Origin: Fulvimarina pelagi HTCC2506
GTDB taxonomy: Bacteria > Pseudomonadota > Alphaproteobacteria > Rhizobiales > Rhizobiaceae
DNA length: 64,000 bases
Direction: 5' to 3'
Assembly: GCF_000153705.1 (NCBI RefSeq)
Contig: NZ_DS022272.1
Location: forward strand, 1,557,839-1,621,838
In this document: one piece after another, positions 19,452 to 28,254 of the stretch
How the letters are laid out: each line of letters starts with the position of its first letter
Numbering within the stretch: position 1 is the stretch's first letter
Notes under the pieces: generated by a model
Database searches by the model: none
The model's input: the letters and a program-made list of their open reading frames with translations, nothing else
What the model was told of the DNA's origin: nothing
Made by a program: the position numbers and the translations under genes

Positions 19452-19480
19452 CATCTGCCGTCTGTCGGGACGGATGTCAA
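19452..19480 (-). promoter_or_regulatory. Proposed rnpB promoter
   Basis: A perfect TTGACA -35 element (19480-19475 on the minus strand) is followed after 17 bp by CAGATG (19457-19452), a poor -10. The transcription start would fall at or just inside the predicted 5' end of RNase P RNA, which fits a stable RNA gene without a leader. It sits in the 56-bp gap between rnpB and the amidase gene. Confidence 0.5.
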
Positions 19481-19506
19481 ACGGATGATTCAGCAAGTGT
19501 CGAAGC

Positions 19507-20289
19507 TTACACTGCAGCGACGGCTTCTCTTTCGAAAGGCGAGCGCTCCAGCGCCCCGATAAGCCGGTGAAGGGTCTCGATCGTCGACATGTCTGCAATG
19601 CCGTCGACCTTCTTCGGCCGGAAATGCCGTTGGAAGGCGATCGTCGCGAGCCGTGTCGCCTCGCAGAATGAACCACTGATCGGAACGCCATAGCCGTAGG
19701 CTGCCAGCATTGCCTGGAAGGCGGAGACAGGCTCGCCCTCGTCGCCAGGTCCGAAGAAACGCCCGCCCTTTATCGGGGCAGGCTCGACACGATGGCCGAT
19801 ACCTGCGGCGTGCAGCCGATCCCACGGGAAATGCTCTCCGGGGTCTTCCTTGCGGTCTGGAGCGATGTCCGAATGCGCCAGCACGAATTCCGGCTGGATG
19901 GCGTTCCGCCTTACAATATCGCGGCAGAGTTCGGCGACGATGTCGATCTGGCCTTCCGGGTAAGGCGGCAGGCCCCCCGAATGCCCCGCATTGACGATCT
20001 CGACGCCGATCGCAGAGGAATTGACGTCTCGTCGTCCACGCCAGCTTCCTTCTCCGGCGTGCCAGGCCCGGTTCACCTCCGCGACGAGTTGAACGATCCG
20101 ACCATCTTCGTGAACCAGATAGTGGGCCGAAACTTCGCTGTCCGGGTTGCAGAGCCAGTCGAGAGCCTGATCGCCGGTCCCCATCCCCGTATAGTGGAGG
20201 AGCAGGATCGACGGCCTGCTCCCACCCTGCCGCCGGTTGTAGTTGGGCGAAGGTCTCACCTCTCCAACGAGATGGCTATCGGGTGTCAC
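19507..20289 (-). CDS. N-acetylmuramoyl-L-alanine amidase (Amidase_2) with peptidoglycan-binding domain
   Basis: 260 aa. The N-terminal Amidase_2 domain (about 20-165) shows zinc ligands in LLLHYTGM, the WHAGEG loop and the C-terminal LAHSDIAPDRKEDPG motif. A PG_binding_1 domain occupies about 185-250 (FQAMLAAYGYGV, IAFQRHFRPKKVDGIAD). This is the AmiD/AmpD-like architecture, cleaving the stem peptide from muramic acid during cell-wall turnover. No signal peptide is visible, so a cytoplasmic recycling role (AmpD-like) is more likely. GTG start overlapping the DnaJ-domain gene by 4 bp. Confidence 0.85.
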   Translation of the reverse strand: MTPDSHLVGEVRPSPNYNRRQGGSRPSILLLHYTGMGTGDQALDWLCNPDSEVSAHYLVHEDGRIVQLVAEVNRAWHAGEGSWRGRRDVNSSAIGVEIVNAGHSGGLPPYPEGQIDIVAELCRDIVRRNAIQPEFVLAHSDIAPDRKEDPGEHFPWDRLHAAGIGHRVEPAPIKGGRFFGPGDEGEPVSAFQAMLAAYGYGVPISGSFCEATRLATIAFQRHFRPKKVDGIADMSTIETLHRLIGALERSPFEREAVAAV

Positions 20290-20999
20290 GCAGCGGTCTT
20301 TCCAGCAATCTGCTCATAGGCAGTGTTGATCGCCTTCATCCGTTCGGAGGCGATGAACAGAAATTCCTCAGGCACGCCCCTTGCCTGGAGCTGATCGGGA
20401 TGGTTCTCCCGAACCAGGCTCAGATAGCGCTTGCGGGTTTCCTGCCGGCTGCTGCCCGGATCGATGCCGAGAACCGCGTAAGGATCGTTCGGCCCTTCGA
20501 TATGGCGGAACTTCATCCGCTCGAAAGATCGCTCCGACAGTCCGAAGATCGCGGCGATCTCGGAGAGGAATTCCAGCTCGCGCTCGTGGATGAGCCCATC
20601 CGCCTTGGCGATGTGGAACAGTGCGTCGAGAACGTCCGTCATCAGCGGACATTCGTCCGATCCTCCGGAACAGAATTCACGCAGACGCCGGGCGTAATGC
20701 TCGTACCCGGCAGTATCCCGCTTTGCGATGTCGTAAAGCCGAAAAACGTGCTGGGTTTCCTCTGGCGGTATTTCGAGGATCTCTTGGAACGCCTCTACCT
20801 CCGCCATGGTCACGACCCCGTCGGCTTTCGCCATCTTCGCTGAGAGAGCGATAATGGCCACTGAGAATGCAACGCGCTGACGGGTCTCCGCATCACCCCC
20901 CCAGGCGGTGCGTATTGCCTCGACGATCGAGTCGATCGTCGCCCGCCCGGTCGTGCCGAGAACTTGAAAAAGCTCGCTCAGCCGATAAAAGATGCTCAT
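20286..20999 (-). CDS. TerB-like and DnaJ-domain protein (DjlA-like)
   Basis: 237-aa protein. The TerB-like acidic helical domain (about 40-150) contains AKMAKADGVVTMAEV and HIAKADGLIHERELEFL, each with the D-G-x-(hydrophobic) metal-site-like loop. A C-terminal J domain (about 170-232) has the HPD motif in NHPDQLQARG that stimulates DnaK. Unlike E. coli DjlA there is no N-terminal membrane segment. The ATG at 20999 (MSIFYRLSEL) is chosen; upstream in-frame codons read as non-coding. It is coupled to the amidase downstream, a pairing that links a DnaK co-chaperone with wall turnover. Confidence 0.85.
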   Translation of the reverse strand: MSIFYRLSELFQVLGTTGRATIDSIVEAIRTAWGGDAETRQRVAFSVAIIALSAKMAKADGVVTMAEVEAFQEILEIPPEETQHVFRLYDIAKRDTAGYEHYARRLREFCSGGSDECPLMTDVLDALFHIAKADGLIHERELEFLSEIAAIFGLSERSFERMKFRHIEGPNDPYAVLGIDPGSSRQETRKRYLSLVRENHPDQLQARGVPEEFLFIASERMKAINTAYEQIAGKTAA

Positions 21000-21241
21000 A
21001 GCGCGATTGGCCCCTCGCGTCCGTTCGGTCGAGCCTTGGTCACCCGTTCCAGGCTTCCACCTTACAGGCTCAGACCTCAGCCCGAAACTCAATTCCTTCC
21101 GCGACAGGGTGTGGCCCGTATGTTCCACCCGCTCCGTTTCAAAAGGCTCGCGACAGCCAAGTATGCGAGCGGGGCTTCCCTGCAATAATTTCGCCTTTTT
21201 CTGGACGACGCTGAACGCAGGGGAAGATTTTGGGGGAATTC

Positions 21242-22078
21242 ATGGCTGCATCGAAGGCAATGCCTGCGCGCGAGAAACCGGCTGAACGTCGTAAACTCGG
21301 AACTTTCGGAGCTGCGTTCCTTGGTTGCGCCCTTGCGCTGGGGCTCTCAGCCTGCAGTTCCTCGACGCCGCTCAGCAATCAGTCCCTTGGACTTGGCTAT
21401 CCCGGCATTCAGCTCAGCGAGTTCAAGGGCGATAAGCCGTCGGACTATCCTGTGCACGGTATCGACGTGTCGAAATACCAAGGCGAGATCGACTGGAACG
21501 CCGTGCGCAACGGCGGCATCGAATTCGCCTATCTCAAATCCACGGAAGGCGGCGACATCCTCGATAGCCGCTTCCTGGAAAATTGGCGCGAGGCCAAGCG
21601 CGCCGGAGTCCCGCGCGGGGCCTATCATTTCTGGTACCATTGCCGACCGGGGGTCGAACAAGCAGCCTGGTTCATCCGCAACGTGCCGAAGGATCCCTCC
21701 GCGCTGCCACCGGTCATCGACGTCGAATGGACGCCCTTCTCGCCGACCTGCACCAAGCGCCCGCCCCGTGAGGAACTGATCCGTGAGGTAATGGCGATGG
21801 CGAACAAGCTTGAAGCCCATTACGGCCAGCGGCCCGTTCTCTACATTCCGATCGACGTGCACCGCGACCGCTGGGTCGACGCGACCAACTCCCACGAGAT
21901 TTGGGCACGCGCGGTCGCCGATCATCCGGACAATGTCTACGAGCGCCGCAAATTCCGTTTCTGGCAATACACCGAGCGCGGTTCGGTTCCTGGCATCCGC
22001 GGCGGCGTCGACAAGAACGTCTTCGCCGGCACGCGCGCGGATTGGGAACGCTGGAAGCGCCACCACACCGGCGCCTGA
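21242..22078 (+). CDS. Glycoside hydrolase family 25 (lysozyme-like) lipoprotein
   Basis: 278 aa. The N-terminal signal ends in a lipobox LSAC (Cys at about residue 37), so the mature protein is a lipoprotein. The GH25 domain begins HGIDVSKYQGEIDW (catalytic-site Asp), continues with YLKSTEGGD and PPVIDVEW (catalytic Asp/Glu pair region), and ends with FWQYTERGSVPGI. Such enzymes hydrolyse the MurNAc-GlcNAc bond. The ATG at 21242 is preceded by GGGGGAA; a TTG at 21230 is less likely. The mature protein probably faces the periplasm or outer membrane, and a terminator hairpin follows. Confidence 0.9.
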   Translation: MAASKAMPAREKPAERRKLGTFGAAFLGCALALGLSACSSSTPLSNQSLGLGYPGIQLSEFKGDKPSDYPVHGIDVSKYQGEIDWNAVRNGGIEFAYLKSTEGGDILDSRFLENWREAKRAGVPRGAYHFWYHCRPGVEQAAWFIRNVPKDPSALPPVIDVEWTPFSPTCTKRPPREELIREVMAMANKLEAHYGQRPVLYIPIDVHRDRWVDATNSHEIWARAVADHPDNVYERRKFRFWQYTERGSVPGIRGGVDKNVFAGTRADWERWKRHHTGA

Positions 22079-22112
22079 GGCTGCCGGATCAGCAGACCGG
22101 ATAAAGGCGACA

Positions 22113-22153
22113 CGAGAGAGGCGTGGGGTACTCCCAACCCCCGCGCCTTTCTC
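22113..22153. terminator. Bidirectional terminator hairpin between convergent genes
   Basis: GAGAGAGGCG-TGGGG (22114-22128) pairs with CCCC and GCGCCTTTCTC (22137-22153) around an A/C-rich loop, giving a long GC-rich stem. It lies between the lysozyme stop (22078) and the antiporter stop (22174), where a shared terminator is expected. T-rich bases (TTTCTC) close the plus-strand side. Confidence 0.6.
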
Positions 22154-22173
22154 AGTTTCCGGCAATGAAATGT

Positions 22174-23577
22174 CTATTCCGCCGGCAGCCCGGTTTCGGC
22201 CTTTTGCTCGCCGCCTGCGTTCCCTGCATTCCCCGCGCGCTTCGCGTCGACTTTCGCCTGTCGACGCCGATTGAATGCTCGCCTCAACGCTCTGCGGCGC
22301 ACGCGGATCGCCTGGCCTGCGTCCTCCACGTTCTCCACCTGATCCTCATAGAGCTCGGCCAGAGCCTGCCGGAACTCGGCATAGCCGAACCGCGCCTCGC
22401 CTTCGATCACCCGCGTCATAGCCATCCAGGCAGGTGAGACGAGCAACGAGACCGCCGTCACGGCAAGCGCCAGACGGTAGACATCCGCACCGATCGCCTG
22501 CGACGCGAACGCCGCTGCAGCGAGCACGAAAGAAAATTCGCCGATCTGCGCCATGGAGAGGCCGGCCTCCATGGCCGTCTTGTGCGGCAGGCCGGCGAGC
22601 CGGATCAGCGTGACGTTCCAAACTGTCTTGGCGATGATCACGAAGATGCTCGCCACGAGAACCAGTACCCATTCGCGCAGGATATACTGGATGTCGATCA
22701 GAAGACCGATCGACAGGAAGAACACCACCAGAAGGATCGCCTGGATCGGCTCGACCACGTGAATGATCGGCGAACGCAGGGTCGAAGCGCCGACCACGAG
22801 ACCCGCGATGAAGGCGCCATAAGCCGGAGACAGGCCGGCAAAGCCCGAAATCGCCGCCGCGCCGAAACAGAAGGCTAGCGCACCGAGCGCCAGCATCTCG
22901 ACGTTCTTTTCCATCGCATTTGCGAAACCGGGCTTCAGTTTCGGCCGGCTGCCGAGATACCAGAGCAGCCAGACGAGAACCGCAACGGATATCGAAATCT
23001 TGATGGTGAGGCCGACCCAGCCTGCCCCGTCCATCCCCTCCCCGCCGAGCGACGTCGCAATGATCAACATCGGAACGACCGCGAGATCCTGAGCGATGAG
23101 CACCGCAACGGCGATCCGCCCCGGCTCCGAACGCAGTTCGCCGATATCCTCAAGCATCTTCATGGCCACGACGGTCGAGGACAGCGCGATGATGAAACCG
23201 AGGATGATTGCCTCGGGAAGCGTCGCCTCCGAAATCGCCATGAGCCCAAAGGAGATCGCCATCGCCGCGAGCAACTGACCGCCAGCTATCAAGACCGCGG
23301 GCTTGAGCGATGCGACGAATGCCTTGAGCGACAGCTCCATGCCGATGAAGAACAGAAGCATCAGGACGCCCATCTCGGCCAGCATCGTGATGTTCTCGTT
23401 CGAGGTCGAGATGAAGCCGAGGCCGGATGGTCCGAGCAGCGCACCCGCCAGAATGAAGCCGACGAGTGGCGGCTGCTTCAGCCGCATCAAGATCATTCCG
23501 ATCGACACCGCCATCACGATGACGAAGGCGATCTCAGTCAGTCCCGTCGCGTGCGCTGTGTCTGCCGCATGTTCCAT
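22174..23577 (-). CDS. Monovalent cation:proton antiporter-2 (CPA2/Kef-type) family
   Basis: 467-codon membrane protein with about 12 hydrophobic segments of the Na_H_Exchanger fold. GPSGLGFIS near residue 45, and FAGLSPAYGAFIAGLVVG near 255, are typical of KefB/YbaL relatives. The expected C-terminal RCK/TrkA-N nucleotide-binding domain is absent; instead there is an Arg/Lys-rich 60-residue tail (VRRRALRRAFNRRRQAK). So this is a channel-only form, probably K+ or Na+/H+ antiport. I chose MEHAADTAHA at 23577; an ATG at 23616 would add 13 residues. Confidence 0.8.
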   Translation of the reverse strand: MEHAADTAHATGLTEIAFVIVMAVSIGMILMRLKQPPLVGFILAGALLGPSGLGFISTSNENITMLAEMGVLMLLFFIGMELSLKAFVASLKPAVLIAGGQLLAAMAISFGLMAISEATLPEAIILGFIIALSSTVVAMKMLEDIGELRSEPGRIAVAVLIAQDLAVVPMLIIATSLGGEGMDGAGWVGLTIKISISVAVLVWLLWYLGSRPKLKPGFANAMEKNVEMLALGALAFCFGAAAISGFAGLSPAYGAFIAGLVVGASTLRSPIIHVVEPIQAILLVVFFLSIGLLIDIQYILREWVLVLVASIFVIIAKTVWNVTLIRLAGLPHKTAMEAGLSMAQIGEFSFVLAAAAFASQAIGADVYRLALAVTAVSLLVSPAWMAMTRVIEGEARFGYAEFRQALAELYEDQVENVEDAGQAIRVRRRALRRAFNRRRQAKVDAKRAGNAGNAGGEQKAETGLPAE

Positions 23578-23797
23578 TCCGCCGCCCGTCTCCTTCCATA
23601 ACGATTCGCCCAGCATTGCTGCTTCGGCCGGCCAAAGAAAGACGGGAGGCGGATTTCCGCGACGCCGAACACCGCTCCTTCACCTCAATCAGCCCGAGGG
23701 AGGCCACGGCAACCGCTGCAAACGTCAACGCTTGGAGAACTATCGCAGCGTTCCCATATCGATGCCCGATCACAGTTCTGCGAGGTTCGCCCCCGAC

Positions 23798-24229
23798 ATG
23801 GCTCAGGCCGACGATATCTACGACCCCGATCGAATTCGCCGATTGAAGCGGCTGGGCAAGGTTGCGCGCCTGATGGATACGGCGATCCGTATTCCGGGCA
23901 CCGGCATCCGCTTTGGTGGCGACTCCATTGTCGGCCTGCTGCCCGGGGTCGGCGATGCGGGCGGCGCACTCATCTCGCTCTGGATGGTCAACGAGGCGCG
24001 CCGGCTCGGCATGCCGGGTTCCAAGATCGCGCGCATGCTCGCGAATGTCGGCATCGACGCAGGGCTCGGCACGATTCCCGTTGTCGGCGACGTGTTCGAC
24101 GTCTTCTTCAAGGCTAACAAAAGGAACTTCGACATGATCGCCGATCATTTCGGGGAGCACCATTTCGCCGAGGACGTCGACATGGGTCGACCGATCAAGG
24201 ACGTGACTCCGCCCCGCGGCCGCCGCTGA
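23798..24229 (+). CDS. DUF4112 family membrane protein
   Basis: 143 aa. The N-terminal LKRLGKVARLMDTAIRIPGT and RFGGDSIVGLLPGVGDAGG segments (about 12-55) and the later IDAGLGTIPVVGDVFDVFFKA (about 85-105) are diagnostic of DUF4112. Two or three hydrophobic stretches suggest membrane association. The ATG at 23798 has GCGAGG upstream; an in-frame ATG at 23762 would add 12 residues. Function is unknown across the family. Divergent from the antiporter, with no overlap of likely promoter elements visible. Confidence 0.8.
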   Translation: MAQADDIYDPDRIRRLKRLGKVARLMDTAIRIPGTGIRFGGDSIVGLLPGVGDAGGALISLWMVNEARRLGMPGSKIARMLANVGIDAGLGTIPVVGDVFDVFFKANKRNFDMIADHFGEHHFAEDVDMGRPIKDVTPPRGRR

Positions 24230-24346
24230 GCGCTCTGGACGTGCTGTCGTGCGCCCGTCATCTTCGGCTGACAGACATCGAACCCGAATGCGCGGCGACT
24301 GACGATCGATACCTTTCGTCGCGCGATTTCGCAGTACGGAGCGTGC

Positions 24347-25537
24347 GTGACCGACCTGGCCGATCCGAGAAGCGACGAACCGCATCGCCATCGTGAAATT
24401 TTATCGGCCTTTCTGAAGCTCGGCTTTACCGCCTTCGGCGGCCCGATCGCTCATATCGGTTATTTCCGCGAGGAATTCGTTAATCGACGCAGGTGGCTGA
24501 CCGATACCGCCTATGCCGATCTTCTCGCGCTCTGCCAGTTCCTGCCCGGACCCGCTTCCAGCCAGGTGGGCTTCGCGATTGGCCTCCTGCGGGGCGGCTT
24601 CCTCGGCGCGCTCCTCGCCTGGACGGCCTTCACCCTTCCCTCCGCCATCGCGCTGATGCTTTTTGCGCTCGGCGCAGGAATGGTGACGGAGGGGATCGGT
24701 GCGGAGATCATCGGTGGGCTCAAGATCGCGGCGGTCGCCGTCGTCGCACACGCGCTCTTCGGTATGGCAAAAACGCTGACCCCCGAACCAAGGCGCGCAT
24801 CGATCGCCGTTCTCGCTATCGCGGTCCTCGCGCTTTTGCCCGGTGCGGCGGGCCAGATCGCGGCGATCGTCGCCGGCGGCGTCGCCGGAATCCTCGCCCT
24901 CTCGAACGACAAGCATAACGAGGCCGGCCTTCCGCCAATCCGCATTCCTGAGCCGATCGCCCTCGCCTCCCTCGGCCTCTTCGCCGTACTCCTACTCATG
25001 GCTCCGTTCCTTGAGAGCTTCGGGCCGCTCACCGATTTTCTCGCCGGAATTTATCGGGCGGGCGCGCTCGTCTTCGGTGGTGGCCATGTTGTGCTGCCAC
25101 TCCTCAGTGCAGAGACCGTCGCACCAGGTTTCGTCACGAGAGACACTTTCCTCGCCGGATACGGCGCAGCCCAGGCCGTTCCCGGCCCGCTCTTCACCTT
25201 CGCTGCGTACCTCGGCACGCAGGCTGGCGGGCCGATTTGGGGCGGCCTTGCTCTCGTCGTGCTCTTCATGCCGGGCGTACTGCTGCTGATCGGTATCCTC
25301 CCCTTCTGGGACTCGGTCTCATCGTCGTCGCGCATGCGCTCGGCCCTTGCCGGCGCGAACGCTGCCGTCGTCGGCATTCTCGCCGCCGCGCTTTACGATC
25401 CGGTCTTCACCAGCGCGATACTTGGCCTGCCGAGCTTCGCTCTCGCTGCCTGCCTGTTCGTCTTCCTTAACGTATGGAATGCGCCACCCATATTGGTCGT
25501 CGCACTCGCCGCGGTCGGCGGACCCTTCGTACTCTGA
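24347..25537 (+). CDS. chrA: Chromate transporter (ChrA family, long form)
   Basis: 396-aa inner-membrane protein of two homologous CHR domains. The first starts with FGGPIAHIGYFREEFV (about 25-40) and LALCQFLPGPASSQ; the second repeats FGGGHVVLPLL (about 243-253) and GAAQAVPGPLFTFAAYLG. The family exports chromate, probably in exchange with protons or sulfate. GTG start with CGGAG upstream. It ends 6 bp from the convergent methyltransferase-like gene. Confidence 0.9.
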   Translation: MTDLADPRSDEPHRHREILSAFLKLGFTAFGGPIAHIGYFREEFVNRRRWLTDTAYADLLALCQFLPGPASSQVGFAIGLLRGGFLGALLAWTAFTLPSAIALMLFALGAGMVTEGIGAEIIGGLKIAAVAVVAHALFGMAKTLTPEPRRASIAVLAIAVLALLPGAAGQIAAIVAGGVAGILALSNDKHNEAGLPPIRIPEPIALASLGLFAVLLLMAPFLESFGPLTDFLAGIYRAGALVFGGGHVVLPLLSAETVAPGFVTRDTFLAGYGAAQAVPGPLFTFAAYLGTQAGGPIWGGLALVVLFMPGVLLLIGILPFWDSVSSSSRMRSALAGANAAVVGILAAALYDPVFTSAILGLPSFALAACLFVFLNVWNAPPILVVALAAVGGPFVL

Positions 25538-25543
25538 CGCTCT

Positions 25544-25999
25544 TCACCAGCGCCGCGACTTCGCAAAATAGCGCTCGGCCTCCGCGCCGAACGCCTTGCG
25601 CAGTCTCGCCTCTTCGTCCCGAACGAAGCGGGTGGTGATGACGGATGGAAAACTGAGCGCGATCAGAAGCGAACTCAGCCCCCCGAGCCACAATGCAACA
25701 CCGATGAGGACCAGCGCCATCCCGGTATAGATTGGGTTGCGATTGATCCGGAAAGGTCCCTCGACAATGAGCGCCGTCGGCGTTTCGCCAGGCTCTATCG
25801 CGGTCTTTTTGCGGCCGAACCAGATCGCAGCCCAGATAGCGATGGCAAAGCCCGCAAAGGCGAAGATCGCGCCGAGCGCCGCCGTCAGAGGAGCCCCGAA
25901 GGTCACGATCGGCAGAACGCTCGCCGCGACCCATTCGGCGACGAAGAAGCCGGCCGCCCAGATCGGCGGGAGATCTGGAAACTTGTCGCGCATCGCCAT
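25544..25999 (-). CDS. Isoprenylcysteine carboxyl methyltransferase-like (PEMT/ICMT fold) membrane protein
   Basis: 151 aa with four hydrophobic segments. The C-terminal half has VEGPFRINRNPIYTGM (about 78-93) and RFVRDEEARLRKAFG (about 124-138), ending FAKSRRW, which is the SAM-binding pattern of small ICMT/NnrU/PEMT-like methyltransferases. The natural substrate in bacteria is generally unknown. The ATG at 25999 has AAGGA 8 nt upstream; longer in-frame starts lie in the divergent nadE promoter region and are rejected. Confidence 0.8.
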   Translation of the reverse strand: MAMRDKFPDLPPIWAAGFFVAEWVAASVLPIVTFGAPLTAALGAIFAFAGFAIAIWAAIWFGRKKTAIEPGETPTALIVEGPFRINRNPIYTGMALVLIGVALWLGGLSSLLIALSFPSVITTRFVRDEEARLRKAFGAEAERYFAKSRRW

Positions 26000-26139
26000 G
26001 TCGAAATCCTTCCCGGCACTGTACCCGTTAAGGCTGGCACAGTTTCGCATGAAGGCAATTCCCCATTCCCTTCGCAGAATCCGGTCGGCACTGCTATATC
26101 CTGACCGGTGGACCAAAACGCGGGACTCGGCCGAGCGGC

Positions 26140-28218
26140 ATGACCGAAACGCAATATGGCGCCGTTCCCGGCGCATTCTTCGATATCCACACCCACGGCT
26201 TCGTGCGTGTGGCGGTCGCAACCCCCACGGTTCGCAACGCCGATCCCGCCTTCAATGCAACGGCCATACAGGCCCAGGCCCGCGAAGCATCCGAAGCCGG
26301 CGCCGATCTTGTCGTCTATCCCGAACTCTGCCTCTCCGGCTACGCCAACGACGACCTGCATCTTCAAGCGGCACTGGTCGCACGGACGGCTCAGGAGATT
26401 GCATCGCTAGCCGAAGCGACCCGCGAGCTCGGGCCTCTTCTGCTTGTGGGTGCGATCGTCGAGCGATCTGGCAGTCTTTACAATACCGCCGTCGCGATCC
26501 ACCGCGGCACGATCCTCGGCGTCGTCCCGAAGACCTATCTGCCGAACTATCGCGAATATTACGAAAAGCGCTGGTTTGCTTCCGGCGCCGGCACCGAAGG
26601 GCAGACCATCGCGCTTGCCGGAACGTCCGTCCCATTCGGCCCCGATCTCCTCTTCGCCGCCGAAAACATGCCTAGCTTCACAGTGCACGTCGAGATCTGC
26701 GAGGACTATTGGAGCCCCTCCCCGCCTTCGATCGACGGAGCGCTCGCCGGCGGCACGATCCTCTGCAATCTCTCGGCCTCCAACATCACCATCGGGAAGA
26801 GCCGGGAGCGCCATCTCCTCTCGGCGTCCCAATCGATGCGCTGCCTCGCGGCCTACATCTATTCCGCGGCCGGCCACGGGGAGAGCACGACCGACCTCGC
26901 CTGGGACGGTCAGGGCGGCATCTACGAGCTCGGCGATCTGATGGCCGAATCCGCGCGCTTCTCGCACGAGAACGCCCTCGTCTATTCGGATATCGACACT
27001 GGCCGCATCCGCCAGGAACGCCTGCGCATGCCGACCTTCCACGATGCCGCCGTCCAGCGCGGCAAGCCGGAAAGCCGCTTCCGCAGGATCGCGTTCGAGC
27101 ACCGCCCGGGCGTCGCCGTCACCGATCTCAAGCGCCCCGTCCGCCGCTTCCCCTTCGTACCGAACGATGCCGAAAAGCTCGATCAGGATTGCTACGAGGC
27201 GTTCAATATCCAGGTCGAGGGTTTGATCACCCGCTACAAGGCGACGCCGGGCGAAATGATGGTGATCGGCATCTCGGGCGGGCTCGATTCCACCCATGCC
27301 CTCATCGTCGCAGCCAAGGCCTGCGACCGCATGGGCGTATCGCGCGAAAAGATCCTCGCCTTCACCATGCCGGGTTTCGCGACGGGCGACTCCACGAAGT
27401 CCAACGCTTGGGCGCTGATGCGCGCCATCGGGGTCACGGCCGAAGAAATCGACATCCGTCCCGCCGCCCGCCAGCTTTTCGCCGACATGGGGCACCCGTT
27501 TTCGGACGGCGAGCCGGTCTACGACATCACCTTCGAGAACGTGCAGGCCGGCCTGCGGACCGACTATCTCTTCCGTCTCGCCAATCAGCGCGGTGGCTTC
27601 GTCATCGGCACGGGCGACCTCTCCGAGCTCGCCCTCGGCTGGTGCACCTATGGCGTCGGCGACCAGATGAGTCACTACGCCGTGAACACTGGCGTACCGA
27701 AGACCTTGATCCAGTATCTCATTCGCTGGTGCGTCAGTTCCGGCCAGTTCGATCCCGAGACTGACACCGTGCTCAACGCCATCCTCGACACGGAAATCTC
27801 GCCCGAACTCGTGCCACCGGATGCAGCAGGCGGTCTCCAAAGCACGGAAGAGAAGATCGGCCCCTACGAGCTCAACGATTTCTTCCTCTTCCACACGCTT
27901 CGCTACGGCCTGCCGCCGTCGAAGGTTGCCTTCCTCGCCTATCACGCCTGGCGCTCGACGTCCGAGGGCCGCTGGCCGATCGGCTTTCCGGAGGCGAAGA
28001 AAAACGCGTACGATCTGGAGACGATCGCGGACTGGCTGGAGAAATTCCTGTTCCGCTTCTTCCAGACCTCGCAGTTCAAGCGCTCGGCTTTGCCGAACGG
28101 CCCGAAGGTCTCGGCCGGTGGCAGCCTGTCCCCCCGCGGCGACTGGCGCGCACCGTCCGATGGACGCGCCGACCTCTGGCTCTCCGAACTGCGCGAGGCG
28201 CTGGGCCGCAAGAATTAA
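26140..28218 (+). CDS. nadE: Glutamine-dependent NAD+ synthetase
   Basis: 692 aa, the long glutamine-using form. The N-terminal nitrilase-type glutaminase domain (about 20-300) carries the Glu-Lys-Cys triad: VVYPELCLSGY, VPKTYLPNYREYYE and HVEICEDYW. The C-terminal synthetase domain (about 350-680) has the PP-loop ISGGLDSTHALI and GTGDLSELALGW. It converts deamido-NAD+ to NAD+ with ATP and glutamine as nitrogen source. ATG at 26140. A stand-alone short NadE is not needed when this form is present. Confidence 0.95.
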   Translation: MTETQYGAVPGAFFDIHTHGFVRVAVATPTVRNADPAFNATAIQAQAREASEAGADLVVYPELCLSGYANDDLHLQAALVARTAQEIASLAEATRELGPLLLVGAIVERSGSLYNTAVAIHRGTILGVVPKTYLPNYREYYEKRWFASGAGTEGQTIALAGTSVPFGPDLLFAAENMPSFTVHVEICEDYWSPSPPSIDGALAGGTILCNLSASNITIGKSRERHLLSASQSMRCLAAYIYSAAGHGESTTDLAWDGQGGIYELGDLMAESARFSHENALVYSDIDTGRIRQERLRMPTFHDAAVQRGKPESRFRRIAFEHRPGVAVTDLKRPVRRFPFVPNDAEKLDQDCYEAFNIQVEGLITRYKATPGEMMVIGISGGLDSTHALIVAAKACDRMGVSREKILAFTMPGFATGDSTKSNAWALMRAIGVTAEEIDIRPAARQLFADMGHPFSDGEPVYDITFENVQAGLRTDYLFRLANQRGGFVIGTGDLSELALGWCTYGVGDQMSHYAVNTGVPKTLIQYLIRWCVSSGQFDPETDTVLNAILDTEISPELVPPDAAGGLQSTEEKIGPYELNDFFLFHTLRYGLPPSKVAFLAYHAWRSTSEGRWPIGFPEAKKNAYDLETIADWLEKFLFRFFQTSQFKRSALPNGPKVSAGGSLSPRGDWRAPSDGRADLWLSELREALGRKN

Positions 28219-28254
28219 CGCCCGTCCGAACGATCGCGGACGAGCGGTGTTGCC

